A stretch of DNA of 64,000 nucleotides from Perognathus longimembris pacificus (lineage: Eukaryota; Chordata; Mammalia; Rodentia; Heteromyidae). Each line of letters opens with the position of its first letter. Within the stretch, counting starts at the first letter, position 1. The stretch is taken from positions 39,649,378 through 39,713,377 of the forward strand of contig NC_063171.1 of the NCBI RefSeq assembly GCF_023159225.1, in the 5' to 3' direction. The notes under the pieces were generated by a model that worked only from the letters and a program-made list of their open reading frames with translations, searched no databases and was not told the DNA's origin. Shown here one piece after another: positions 9,347 through 21,939 of the stretch. A program made the translations under genes and the position numbers.

Positions 9347-9969
9347 CTGGGGAGGAAGACAAGGCTCAGGCGGAACAGCGAGTCTGGGACGGACTGCTCA
9401 GGCCCAACTCCCAGGGTCTAGACTGGGGAGGCTTCCAGCCACTGGGCGGGAAGTTGGGGTTCGGCACCCAGGGAAATCAGAGGACAATGGGGGGGGAGGC
9501 AGGGACCCAGAGGAAGGACATGGGAAGGGAGAAGGGTCAGGAAGACTTGGGGACAAAAAGATGGGGCTTTGACTCCATTTTCAATCCTCTAAGCTTAAGA
9601 GGAAAGTAGGGGAGAGCAAGCTTACAGGACAGCAGGCATGCAAAATTCTCTTGTGAGGGGAAAGGGAATGAGAGAAGACATCGTCCCAGGTGAAAGGAGT
9701 GAAAAGATGTGCATGCAACAGGATGAAGGGAGGGAGAAGGAAGGGAATGCATGCAGGAGGAATGGGGGAGAGAGGCAGGGCTTGGCGCCCCACCTCTGTC
9801 CTCCCGTCCCTCTTCCCAGGAGACCAAACCCTTGTTCGTTGCTCCTGTGGGAATAGTCCCACTCTCCTCCCTACCAGAGAAGGGGACCCAGACACCTGGG
9901 TTCCCTCTTCAAGGTATAGGGAGGAGAGAGAAGAAAGGCCAGGGCAGCAAGTGAAGTTCCAAAACATTC

Positions 9970-9975
9970 TTTAAT
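9970..9975 (-). terminator. LMNA: Lamin C poly(A) signal ATTAAA
   Basis: On the minus strand the lamin C 3'UTR ends with ATTAAA inside a short block ending GAATGTTTTGGAACTT. I recognise this block as the end of mammalian lamin C mRNA. Cleavage should fall near 9950. Signal choice competes with splicing of exon 10 to exon 11. Confidence 0.8.
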
Positions 9976-10050
9976 AATGAAAAGACTTTGGCATGGAAGG
10001 CAGGGAAGGCTAGCCCAGGCCTGGCTGGGTTTCCCACTGTGGGCTGAGCC

Positions 10051-10161
<111 letters not shown>

Positions 10162-10467
10162 CTACAGAGACAACAGACCGGGCCTGAGGGTTGGGGGTGA
10201 GGTCTGGGAAGGGATATGCCATATACTTCTCCGTCTTGCCCACCCAGCCGGCACCTTTCTGTGTGGCCTGGCCGGTCCTGGGGACCTGCTGCTCACTCCA
10301 TCCTCGGTAGGACTAAAGCTATGGAACTTGCTTGCCTGGCTCTATCTCTAACAACACTCACTGGCTAACTCCCTCCTGGGAGAGTTTTTTGGTTTTGTTG
10401 TGGTTTGGTTTGGTTTTGGCTAGTTCACTGGAGGCGATAGAGGAGTCCCACCTACACAGAGTGCTCA

Positions 10468-10710
<243 letters not shown>

Positions 10711-10761
10711 TCAGCGTCTCTGTCCTAACCGAGTGCATCCCCAAGTCCACTGCAAAGGTCA

Positions 10762-10935
<174 letters not shown>

Positions 10936-10971
10936 TCAACCCAGCGCTTAGGTTCATCCCAACTGCCCAGG

Positions 10972-11070
10972 CAGCCCGAGTATAGTGATATACACCTGAT
11001 GTCCCAGCTGCTTGGAAGGCTGAGAAGTTCAGAACCAGCCTAGGCACCCTGGTACTACTCCATCTCAAAA
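10972..11070 (+). mobile_element. B1-type SINE
   Basis: A diverged B1 with a TAA-rich tail, antisense to LMNA. Confidence 0.6.
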
Positions 11071-11080
11071 TAATAATAAT

Positions 11081-11316
11081 AGCTAGGCACTGGTGGCTCA
11101 CATCTGTAATCCTAGCTACTCAGGAGACCAAGATCTAAGGATCAAGGTTCGAAGCCAGCCTGGACAGAAAAGTCTATAAGACTCTTATCTCCAATTAACA
11201 CACCAAAACTGGAAGTGGAGCTATGGCTCAAAGTGGTAGAACATGAGCCTTGAGCAAAAGAGCTCAAGGGCAGTGCCCAGGGCCTGAGTACAAGCCCCAC
11301 AACAAAAATTAAAATA
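11081..11316 (+). mobile_element. B1-ID composite SINE
   Basis: A full copy in LMNA intron 7. Confidence 0.85.
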
Positions 11317-11324
11317 AACTAATA

Positions 11325-11600
11325 GGGGCTGGAAACGTGATTTAGTGGTAGAGTGCTTGCCTAGCATGCATGAAGCCCTGGGTTTGATTTCTCAGTACCA
11401 CATAAACAGAAAGCCAGAAATACTGTGGTGGTTCAAGTGGCAGAGTGCTAGCTTTGAGCAAAAAGGAAGCCAGGGATAGTGCTCAGGCCCTGAGTCCAAG
11501 CCCCAAGACTGGCAAAAAAAAAAAAAAAAAAAAAGGCTCAGGGACAGTGCAAGCCCCAGGACTGGCAAAAAATAATAAATAAATAAATAAATAGTAATAG
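11325..11600 (+). mobile_element. Dimeric ID SINE with duplicated tail
   Basis: A full copy to the poly-A at 11534, then a second, internally shortened 3' end and a TAAA tail. Confidence 0.85.
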
Positions 11601-11779
11601 TAGCAGTAATAGGAAGAAAGCCCAAGCAGACCAGCCACCACCCACACTTAGTGGCTTCTCCCTGCACTAGTTCCCCCCCACCCAACAACCCATCATTGTC
11701 CTTCTCCTCAAGGATAACAGCTGTGTTCAGGGACACTTATGCTATGCCATGCCCTAATACTGTTTGTGTACATGTATAC

Positions 11780-12237
11780 TGCTCCTGGGGCTTGAGCTCA
11801 GGGTCTGGGCACTGTCGCTGAGGTTTTTTGCTCAAGGCTAAGCTCACTACCACTTGAGCCACCGCTTTACTTCTGGATTTATTTTTATTTTATTTTTTTT
11901 GTTGCCAGTCCTGGGGCTTGAACTCAGGGCCTGAGCCCTGTCCCTGGCTTCTTTTTTGCTCAAGGCTAGCACTCTGCCAACTTGAGCCACAGCGCCACTT
12001 CTGGCCTTTTCTATATATGTGGTGCTGAGGAATCGAACCCAGGGCTTCATGTATATGAGGAAAGCACTCTTGCCACTAGGCCATATTCCCAGTCCTGGCT
12101 TTTTTTTTTTTTTTTTTTTGTAGTTAATTGGAGATAGTAGTCTTAAAGACTTTCTTGCCAGAGCTAGATGTGAACTGTGATCCTCAGACCTCAGCTTCTC
12201 CAGTAGCTAGGATTGCAGGTGGGAGCCACCAGTGCCC
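11780..12237 (-). mobile_element. B1-ID composite SINE, split by insertion
   Basis: The 3' module (11780-11885) and B1 half (12115-12237) are separated by a younger dimeric ID. Confidence 0.75.
11890..12096 (-). mobile_element. Dimeric ID SINE inserted in the previous element
   Basis: A full inverted copy, same strand as LMNA, nested in the older composite. Confidence 0.85.
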
Positions 12238-12289
12238 CACTACCCTGATACTTTCATCTTCCTAACATCTCAGATACTTAGGGACTGCC

Positions 12290-12647
<358 letters not shown>

Positions 12648-12695
12648 TCACAGGCCAGAGGCCACTGTCAGAACCTCCTAGTTCCTCCCAGCTCA

Positions 12696-13034
<339 letters not shown>

Positions 13035-13423
13035 TTAGCAGAGCCCATGGCAGGCTCCACTGTGGCTGTGGCCAGCCAACAGGAAGCCTTTGCCAGTATC
13101 TAACTGAAATCTCACTCTGCGGCTAGACCCCCATCTCCTCCTGTCACATGACACAGCCCGCTAGAATAATAGAATAGGAACAACCTAAAGCTTTTAATAC
13201 CTCACGCTGCACCGTGTTACGGTAGATCTGTGAGTTAGGGAGGATGTGAATAATCTCCGTTTCAAACAAAATCAAAGCTCTAAATCCCAGGGCCTCTCTC
13301 CCAGTCTGTGGTCCTGAGCCTATGCTGCCCCTCCACTTCCCCTCTCCGCTCCCGGGGGCTTCTATGTCCATCCACGCCCACCCAGACCAGCAGGCCCAAG
13401 GCGGGAGGCACGAGCTGGCTTTA

Positions 13424-13963
<540 letters not shown>

Positions 13964-13985
13964 TTACCTTCCTCCCCGACCCTTA

Positions 13986-14312
<327 letters not shown>

Positions 14313-14565
14313 TCAAGGAGAGGGATTTCAAACATGAGCCGGAAGGAAGCTGAGAAGGGGCTGTTCCTAGAAATCCTTTCTACATGTCTCACAGGTCTAG
14401 GGGTAGTAAGGGCTGTGGGTGCCCGTGGAGGTAAGGACATCCACTTGTTCACAGTAAGTAGTCTGGGTTAGTTCTGTGCTACAGAATCCAAGATAAAACC
14501 CTCACCATCATAGGGCCACCCTGCCCTGGCATAACACAATAGTTTCCATGAAGAAGTAGAATGTA

Positions 14566-14769
14566 GGGCTGGGGATATAGCCTAGTGGCAAGAGTGCCTG
14601 CCTCGGATACACGAGGCCCTAGGTTCGATTCCCCAGCACCACATATACAGAAAACGGCCAGAAGCGGCGCTGTGGCTCAAGTGGCAGAGTGCTAGCCTTG
14701 AGCGGGAAGAAGCCAGGGACAGTGCTCAGGCCCTGAGTCCAAGGCCCAGGACTGGCCAAAAAAAAAAAA
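14566..14769 (+). mobile_element. Dimeric ID SINE, young subfamily
   Basis: A full copy with the young-type diagnostic bases and exact duplications AAGAAGTAGAATGTA at 14551 and 14770. Confidence 0.95.
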
Positions 14770-14957
14770 AAGAAGTAGAATGTACAAAGTAGAATGGGAA
14801 CATGAGGAAAGGAACCAAAGTGTGCCTGGTGGGGTAGGGGTCTGGGAAAGTCTCCAACAGGCTGGTTTGGGGGGGGGTGGGCAGGGGTAGGTTATCCTGA
14901 CTGCAGGGACAGAGACACATGTGCAAAAGAAAAGTAAGAGCTATGAAAAAAGGTACA

Positions 14958-15126
14958 GGGGGCTGGGAATATGGCTTAGTGCTTGCCTAGCATGCATGAA
15001 GCTCTGGGTTCAATTCCTCAGCACCACAAGTGACACTATGGCTCAAGTGGTAGAGCACTAACCTTGAACAAAAAGAAGCTCAGGAATAGCAACCAGGCCC
15101 AGAGTTCAAGCCCCACAACTGACCAA
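14958..15126 (+). mobile_element. Dimeric ID SINE, internally shortened
   Basis: The ID body lacks part of its middle and of the junction. The 3' end runs into a microsatellite. Confidence 0.8.
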
Positions 15127-15130
15127 GAAT

Positions 15131-15315
15131 GAAGGAGGAAGGGAGGGAGGGAGGGAGGGAGGGAGGGAGGGAGGGAGGGAGGGAGGGAGGAAGGAAGGAA
15201 GGAAGGAAGGAAGGAAGGAAGGAAGGAAGGAAAGACGAAAGGAAAGAAGGCAGAAAGGGAAAAAGAAAAGAAAAGAAGAGAGAAAAGAACAGAAAAGAAA
15301 AGAAGAGAGAAAAAG
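15131..15315 (+). repeat. GGGA then GGAA then AAAAG microsatellite
   Basis: GGGA units (to about 15188), GGAA units (to about 15230), then a diffuse A/G tract. Confidence 0.95.
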
Positions 15316-16179
15316 GCCCATGTGTTCTGAGACTTCAGGAAGATTGGCACTGCTGAAGCCTAAAGTACAGGTGACTGGAAGATATGGCTATACCAACAGG
15401 TATGGGTTGGAGCTGAGCTGAATCGTGAAGAGATGCCCTGTCTTTACTGACAAGCTCTGAAGAAATCTGAGTAGGGGAGCATCAGTTGAGGTTCACTCTG
15501 GAAAGGGCAGGCTGGTCAGTATGATCAGGAGGGCTGGGGAGGGCAGAACTGGAGAAGGGCCAACCTTGGTTGGGAGATCAGCTGGCTGGGTTTTTCCTGG
15601 GATCTTCATGATATACCTTGGGGGCAGGGAATGGGAAGGAGAGTGCTCAGCTTGCCTACTGACTAGATGCCCAGCTTCCTCTGAGTAGACCAAGTTATGA
15701 AACTAGGAAGAAGCCCATTTCTTCAGTTGCCTTAGCTTGTAACATGAGGAATGACAGGAGAGAACAGTGTTTTGAAAGTGAAGACTTCCATACATATTCA
15801 AAGCATTATTAACATATGTCCCAACATTAGCCATTATCTCCCCCTTTGGGTTCAGACTGTCCCTCTTGTGGACCTGTACTCCACTGTTCCTTTCTTTTCA
15901 GAGGTGAAAACTGCCATAGGAAGGGCCAGGAGAGGATGGAAGGCCAGTCACAGTTCACTGCAAGGTTAAATGGAAATTACTTTACTCTCTCTGTGCTAGA
16001 TCTCTTAAATGGCCAAAGAGGGAAATATGGTCAGGATGAGCAAAGTGATGCTAGGTCAGGTGAATGGTTCTGGTACTAAGTGATAGGTCAGACCAGGCAC
16101 CTGCAGAGGCTGGTCAGGGTAGAAGAGTGAGTGCATTCATCAGGTTGGGACCATGGGAATGCCTGAGGGAGTAGCCTAC

Positions 16180-16336
16180 CTTGGCCACCTGTCCCCGAAG
16201 ATCATGCAGCTCGTTTTCCAATGTGCGCTTCTCACTGAGAGCAGTGCTCAGTGCCGCCTCCTTGGAGTTGAGCAGAGCTTCCAGATCCTTGAGCCGGGCC
16301 TGGGCCGCCAGCAAGTCACCTTCCTTCTTGGTATTG
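16180..16336 (-). CDS. LMNA: LMNA exon 2 (coil 1B)
   Basis: The exon encodes the last base of codon 119 and residues 120-171, from NTKKEG to RGQVAK. The acceptor is ttag at 16337-16340 and the donor begins gtaggc. Its 157 nt equal the human exon. It is coiled coil throughout, with heptad leucines. One oddity is codon 160: AAC (Asn) stands where human and mouse have Gly, in TLENELHDL, a change needing at least two base substitutions. This is the first exon shared by all A-type lamin isoforms, including the C2-like form. Confidence 0.97.
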
Positions 16337-17468
16337 CTAAGGAAAGGAGGAAAGAATGGGTTTCAGAGACCTCCATATTACCGAGTTCAACAGAGGATGA
16401 CTGCTGTTCCTCTAACCACCAGAAGAGGGCACCCACGCACTACATTCTTCGCATCTGCTTTTGTGGGGTTAAGCTCCCAGGATCCCCCAAAAGCCCCTTC
16501 TTACTTCTCCACCCTTCCGATGACTCAGGACTCAGGAACGTGCCTGGGGCCAAGGGCAAAGCTAGATCCCATGATAAGAATGCCTTTGCCTCTCCCCCTC
16601 CCATTCCTTCCAGAAGAGACAGGGGCACCTTTGTCTCCAGCCCCTTCCCACACAGGGCCTTAACTTTCTCCTCCCTGGACTCCACCCATTTTCCATTCAG
16701 CCAAGCTTCCCACCCTCTCAGAAACCAGACAACTAGGCTCTCAGTTCTGAGGGCCACAGGTCTCTTACTTCACTGTTTGATCCCCAAAGGTACTGGTCCC
16801 CATCCCTGTCCTGTGGGGAAGGGGGCTGGAGCTTTGGGAGACCTGGGACAAGGGCAGTGAGGCATGGTATTGAATTTTCTTTCTCAGAACCCAGTCTGGG
16901 TCCTCTGATCAGAGCAGAGCAGAAGGGTTCCAGCCTCCATGAGGGCCCTGAAAGAAGTCTAAGCTTGAGTCATCAGCCTCAAGCCCTGGCAACTGGCCCC
17001 AGGTGCCGCTCTCAGGCTCCAGGTCCAGCCTTGGGCCTCCTCAGACCTCCAGGTCCTTGAGCCTCCTTGCTCCTCAAAGTAGGCAAAGCTTTAGCTAGAT
17101 CCCACCACACAGACCGCCTTTGCTTCCACCTTCTAGATTACTTTTTTCTGGTAAACTGAAGGGGAAAAAAATACATATATACAGAGAGAGAGAGAGAGTT
17201 CTATTTTCTTAAACCTCAGGGGACCCCCAAGAACTTTCCTGACATTACAATCTCACAAATATACAGTGAAAGAGGCAGTAGACCCAGAGAGAAGCAGAAG
17301 AAAGATCCAAGGGCCTGGCTCCAGCTGCCATCTGTAGCACAGCTAGTCCTCAAGCACAAGCTCAGCGGGGCAGGCAGGAAAAAGGAAAACCCAATGTGGG
17401 CAGGCAGGAAAGATCCACGCCTGAAAAGAGAAGCCCTACCAACGTCTTGCTATCACAAAAGCCTTAAG

Positions 17469-17576
17469 CTGGGCTGGGATGTAGCTCAGTGGCAAAGTGC
17501 TTGCCTAGCAAGTACAACGTCCTGGGTTCGATCCCCAGTACCAAAAAAAAAAAAAAAATGAAAAGGACAAAACAGA
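17469..17576 (+). mobile_element. Monomeric ID SINE
   Basis: A classical ID element with tRNA-like A and B boxes (GTAGCTCAGTGGC, GGTTCGATCCCC) and an A-tail. Duplications of AAAAGCCTTAAG lie at 17457 and 17577. It is not a tRNA gene: the cloverleaf 3' half is absent. Confidence 0.9.
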
Positions 17577-17876
17577 AAAAAGCCTTAAGTTGCACGAGGC
17601 CTCACTGTTCACTTTGAAGCCAGAGAGTGAACGTTAGACTTTTAGAGAGGATGTTAAAGAAAGAGCCAACTGGACTGCATGGGTTTAGAGAGGTGTAGAG
17701 AGGGACAACACCCAGAGGAAGAGGAAAAGGGAGCTCCCCAGTCTATGCGCCCGCCCGGTCCACTCCTCAGAACAAATTGCTTCATGTGACCATGTCTATC
17801 ACAGTGGCTTCTCCTGCAGAAAAAGAAAGCCCTTCCAGAACCAGATGTCTCCCCTCCTCCATCTCAGCCTGAAAAG

Positions 17877-17886
17877 CTAAAAATAA
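17877..17886 (+). promoter_or_regulatory. Second MEF2-type motif CTAAAAATAA with nearby E-box
   Basis: This is the same ten bases as at 21060, here in unique DNA 1.5 kb past exon 2 in intron 1. A CAGCTG E-box lies 100 bp away at 17989-17994. The MEF2 plus E-box pairing is typical of striated-muscle enhancers; function is inferred. Confidence 0.4.
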
Positions 17887-18174
17887 AGTCAAAAACCCAG
17901 CTCAGGTTTTGGCTGCCATCCGGCCCAGCCCCTGGCTGGGAGCACAGCCCCAACTTTCCATGACTTCAGAACTTTTCCGAAGCTCAGGCAGCTGCAAGGG
18001 GAGGAGGGAAAATGAAGAAAAACTGCTGGTAAAGTGAAGCGACCCTGCAGACACAGACCCTGAGCTTCCTGGGCTGACTCCAAGGCTGGCAGGGGTTTCC
18101 CAAAAGAGGCCTCTCCACCCTCCAGGCCAATGGACGCCGAATTTGGAGAACTAGAGTCCCTTCTCTAGACGGCC

Positions 18175-18265
18175 TCCTTTTACAGATAAGGAAACTGAAG
18201 CACAGAGGAAGGATGGCTCTGTGTCAAGGGCTGCAAACCCATTCGGGCAGGGTTCCAGTCGATTC
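18175..18265 (+). mobile_element. MIR relic
   Basis: TTTTACAGATAAGGAAACTG matches the MIR core, followed by degraded sequence. Confidence 0.6.
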
Positions 18266-18633
18266 TACTCATTCATCTAGGACTCCTTTTTCTACCTCAC
18301 TACCTTCCTAAGTCATAATGTCTACACAGAATGCAGAGGCCAGGAGGAAGAGAACAGACTCTGTACAGCACATTCTCCAGTCCAGCTGGCCAGAGATGCA
18401 GGCAGAACCATGTCTTATGGGCATCTCCTCCCTAACCTGCCTCTCCATCCAGGAAATTCTAGGATTCTCTTTGGTGATACTGTTTCCTCCATAGTATCTG
18501 GCAGATATTAAAACACACAGTATCTGTCCTCTGGGAGTTTATAGTACAACGTGTACATTCATTTTTTTTAAAAAAAACTTTGTGCCCATATCAAGAGGGC
18601 CTCAAAATGTCTTGGTTAGTGCTCAGTTCTCCT

Positions 18634-18834
18634 TTTTTTTTTCCAGTCCTGGTCCTTGAACTCAGGACCTGAGCACTGTCCCTGGCTTCTTTTTGCTCAA
18701 GGCTAGCTCTCTACTACTTGAGCCACAGCGGCATTTCTGGCTGTTTCCTATATATGTGATGCTGGGGAATTGAACCCAGGGCTTCATGTATATGAGGCGG
18801 GCACTCTTGCCACTAGGCCATGTTCCCAACCCCT
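18634..18834 (-). mobile_element. Dimeric ID SINE
   Basis: A full inverted copy. GCTCAGTTCTCCT / GCTCAGCTCTCCT duplications flank it. Confidence 0.9.
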
Positions 18835-18847
18835 GCTCAGCTCTCCT

Positions 18848-19002
18848 ACTACCACTTGAGCCATGCCTCCAACTTGGCTCCTTAATGGTTATTTTTAGAG
18901 ATAATCTTATAAACTTTTCTATCCAGGCTGGCTTTGAACTGTGATCCTCCAGATCTCAGCTTCCTGAGTAGCTTGGATTCCACATGTAAGACACAGGCAC
19001 TT
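18848..19002 (-). mobile_element. B1-ID composite SINE, partial
   Basis: It keeps part of the 3' module, the linker and the B1 half. It is broken by the next insertion. Confidence 0.65.
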
Positions 19003-19207
19003 GGGGCTGGGAATATGGCCTAGGGGCAAGAGTGCTTGCCTCCTACACATGAAGCTCTTGGTTCGATTCCTCAGCACCACATATATGGAAAACGGCCAGC
19101 AGGGGCGCTGTGGCTCAGGTGGCAGAGTGCTAGCCTTGAGCGGGAAGAAGCCAGGGACAGTGCTCAGGCCCTGAGTCCAAGGCCCAGGACTGGCAAAAAA
19201 AAAAAAA
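19003..19207 (+). mobile_element. Dimeric ID SINE
   Basis: A full copy with exact AGACACAGGCACTT duplications at 18989 and 19208. Confidence 0.95.
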
Positions 19208-19290
19208 AGACACAGGCACTTGGCTACAGAGTTTCCTCATTACATTCTGCCACTCCCAAAGTTGGTGGTGTTGGTAATTGTAATAATATA

Positions 19291-19494
19291 CAGTCGTGTG
19301 TTGCTTAACAATGAGGTTACCTCCTAAGAGGTGTCATTAGTTGATTTTGTCATCATATGATCATAGTGTGCTTGCACAAACTGAGTCAGCTGTCACTAGA
19401 CAACAGATAGAATCTATGGGACAATGGCAAAACCCCTCTTTATAATCCATATGGTAAGTTGTTAACTAAAACACCATTATGTGGTGCATGAATG
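19291..19494 (+). mobile_element. MER2-like DNA transposon relic (Tigger/pogo group)
   Basis: It starts CAGTCGTGTGTTGCTTAACA after a TA and ends ACCATTATGTGGTGCATGAATG, which are the recognisable MER2 inverted termini. The middle is shortened. No transposase is encoded. Confidence 0.75.
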
Positions 19495-19509
19495 TCAGAG
19501 GAAAAAAAC

Positions 19510-19700
19510 CTCTTATTAAAGCTTATCATGTACCAGGCATTGCTCTAAATATTACAGCGTCAACTCAGTTAATCCTTACAGCCACCCTCTGAGGGTGTAA
19601 TTACTATGTGACTGTGGAAACTAAGGCAGAGAGGGAGTTTCCCCCAGGGACTGCAGCAGGTAGATAGCAGAACTGGAACTTACTGCTGTGCCAGTGCCGC
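19510..19700 (+). mobile_element. MIR element
   Basis: The MIR order is kept: TATCATGTACCAGGCATTGC, then TTAATCCTTACAGCC, then GGAAACTAAGGCAGAGAGG, then AGCAGAACTGGAACT. Confidence 0.8.
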
Positions 19701-20571
19701 ACATGCTAGGATATATTAGGCGCCAACTAAATTAATACGATATATTAGCCACCCACTAGATTAAGGGGCCTGTTTCTTTTTCCGTCTTGGACATTTTGGT
19801 TAGCACTGGCAAGAGACCATAGGACTAAGCCACACCCTGCAGATGAGGGAAACCATGCACAGAGGGAGGTGAGGAAGAGCTTTTGTGGTTTCCTTAGAAA
19901 TGGGGAGCTCCCCCATCTGTGGCGAAGAAGCCACTATCACCCATGGGCTCGTGACTCAGACTTCTGAAACTCTGTGGCAAGGGAGCCACACGCACACTCC
20001 AAGAAATGGTCTGGCTAAGCAGAACCTGCCTCTTCCCTAGTCCTGCCCGTCCACTACCAAACACCACTTCCTTCTTAGGAAAGGTGCTCATACCTAGCAG
20101 GACCTGAAAGCAGGTCCTGGCCAGGCACTCAGCCCCTGGTGATGAGGCTGCCCAGGCGGCACTGAGGGTGGCATCGGGGAAAGCTAGACATGTGCTTGGC
20201 ACTGTGGCCCAGTGCTGGTTTGGCAGGGCTGACAGGGTGGGGCAGGCCAGGGGAGCTGGGAAGGGGTGGGGGCCAGGGGCTCCTCAGGTGACTCATGTCC
20301 AGGCAGACAATACCAGGGCAGGGGTCGGGAAATCCTCTAGTGCTCACAAGGGAGACCCTGCTCTGCCCGAGTCCAGCTCCAGGCCTGGTGCCACACTATG
20401 GAGGGCCAGCTCTTCCTGCTCACACATCCTCCATGTACCCCAAGTATAGGAGTGGCTAAATCCCAGATGCCTTTGGAAGCAAGAAGGGCAGGGCATCCTG
20501 TTTAACCCATCCCAAAGCTGGCAAGTCCCATAACTGAAAGGGATGGTGGGGAGCAGAGAGGAGAAGAATAG

Positions 20572-20712
20572 GGTAGCTGGGCATGGCAGTACGTGCCCAA
20601 GCTGGTAGTCCCAACATTCAGAAGGCTGAGGCAGGAGGATAGTGAATTCCAGGCCAGCGCGGGCTGCCTAGCAAAAAGAAACCGAGTCTCAACAAAGGAA
20701 AAGATAAAAAAA
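20572..20712 (+). mobile_element. B1-type SINE
   Basis: A recognisable B1 from GCTGGGCATGGCAGTACG to an A-rich end, at the edge of the intron-1 CpG island. Confidence 0.7.
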
Positions 20713-21059
20713 AGGTCGAGCGGGGCAGTCAGAGGAGCAAGGTTGAGATCTGCTGGGCTGAGGCGGGCAAGCAGGGCGTCTGGCTTCTTTCGGGGCTGCT
20801 TTGGGGAAGAAAGGCACCAGGGCCCACAAAGAGGCTGGGTGGGCACCCTGCCAGGCCTGGCCTCTGACCCGCCCACTGAGTCATCCTCCTTAGCCCAGCA
20901 CAGATGCCAGATATGGAAGGCAGGCGGCCGCAGGCCTGTTTGGGCCTGGTTGCCAGGAGCAACGTGTTAGGCCTGGAGGGGGGTGGGGCGGGGAGAGGCC
21001 TGTATTTCCTCCCCCGGCCTGGGAGAGGGAAGGCGCCGCCGCCGCAGCCTCCAGACCAG

Positions 21060-21069
21060 CTAAAAATAA
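21060..21069 (+). promoter_or_regulatory. MEF2-type motif CTAAAAATAA in intron-1 CpG island
   Basis: This is a perfect match to the MEF2 consensus YTAWWWWTAR in an otherwise GC-rich island, about 145 bp downstream (in LMNA direction) of the C2-like exon. Confidence 0.45.
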
Positions 21070-21213
21070 CAAGTGGGAGGGGAAGATGGACGAGAGGCGG
21101 AGGAAGAGCCGGCCCGCCCAACACCGGCTCCTTTGCACCCGGCCTGACTAAGGGCGGCCAGCCGGCCGGCCCGCCCCGCCCCGCCCCGCCCCGCCGCCGT
21201 AGCCCGGCCTCAC

Positions 21214-21233
21214 CCGCTCGGAGTGTTCCCCAT
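21214..21233 (-). CDS. LMNA: Candidate alternative first coding exon of LMNA (lamin C2-like)
   Basis: On the minus strand, inside a CpG island in intron 1, an ATG at 21233 with G at -3 and +4 opens Met-Gly-Asn-Thr-Pro-Ser. It is followed by GG and a good donor, gtgagg. The exon gives six codons plus two bases, the same phase as exon 1, so joining to exon 2 (which begins with one completing base) keeps frame and yields MGNTPSG-NTKKEG. In mouse, the meiotic isoform lamin C2 starts from an intron-1 exon encoding a short Met-Gly-Asn peptide that replaces the head and early rod; its glycine is myristoylated. Position, phase, Gly-Asn start and donor all fit. The middle residues differ from the mouse form as I recall it. 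Transcription is inferred, not shown. Confidence 0.72.
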
Positions 21234-21333
21234 GGCTGGTGGGCGCGCAGTCACCGGGGGAGGGCAAAGGTCTCCGAGCCCCTGGGCATTTCCTGCCGCA
21301 CGCGGAAGGGCGCCCCCAAGCCTGGGCAGCGCC

Positions 21334-21350
21334 GGGGGGGGGGGGGGGGG
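21334..21350 (+). repeat. Homopolymer of 17 G
   Basis: A G run in the CpG island 100 bp upstream, in LMNA direction, of the C2-like ATG. Confidence 0.9.
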
Positions 21351-21689
21351 CTCCAAACTCCCACACAGACCCCATGGACCTCGGCCGCCACCCGGAGCGC
21401 CACGACCTCCCAGCACCCCTCTGGCTCGGTGTGTGCGGGAGCACCCGCTGCGGTGTCCTTGTTTTCTATTTTTGTGAATGCTGTTGTTGGGTTTTTTTTT
21501 TTTAGCACGAGGGAGACTGAGGCAGGAGGATCGTGGTTCAGGAGAGAGGCTGGGGTGTAAAACGCCTAACCGGAAGGAGGTCCCGAACTCAGTGTCCAAT
21601 GGAGAAAAATAAAGGGGGGGGAGGGAAAAAAAAGTTTGAGGATACTTGGGCCACATAGGAAGACCATGTATTTGAAAAAAAAAAAAAAA

Positions 21690-21900
21690 GCCAGGCACCA
21701 GAGGCCACGTGGTAATTCTAGCTAAGGCCTGTCAGTCAGGAAAGTCCTTGAGACCCTTATCACCAATTAACCAGCCACAAGCTGGAAGCAGAGGTGCAGC
21801 TCAAGTGGTAAAGAGCTTGCCTTGAGCACAAAAGGTCAGAGATAGCACCCAAGCCTTGAGTTCAAGCCCCAGGACCAGCACCCCCCCCCACACACACACC
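21690..21900 (+). mobile_element. B1-ID composite SINE
   Basis: A somewhat shortened B1 half, the linker and 3' module, and a C/CA-rich tail. Confidence 0.75.
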
Positions 21901-21939
21901 TCAAAAATCACTTCCTTTTACTTAAAAATTGTATGTGCT

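Larger units (their letters stand above)
20730..21580. promoter_or_regulatory. Intron-1 CpG island (candidate lamin C2 promoter)
   Basis: The sequence is GC-rich with many CpG, including a run of CCCCG units near 21172-21196 and a 17-base G homopolymer at 21334-21350. The C2-like coding exon sits inside it, so it may be its promoter. It also contains an AP-1 heptamer (20877-20883) and a MEF2 motif (21060-21069). Confidence 0.6.

Noticed and set aside
17469..17560. tRNA gene (A and B boxes with GGTTCGATCCCC)
   Set aside because: It is an ID SINE: A-tail, target duplications and no second half of the cloverleaf. The same holds for all other tRNA-like strings.
20904..21560. 218-codon plus-strand ORF
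   Set aside because: It is an open frame of the CpG island opposite the C2-like exon; no family resemblance.
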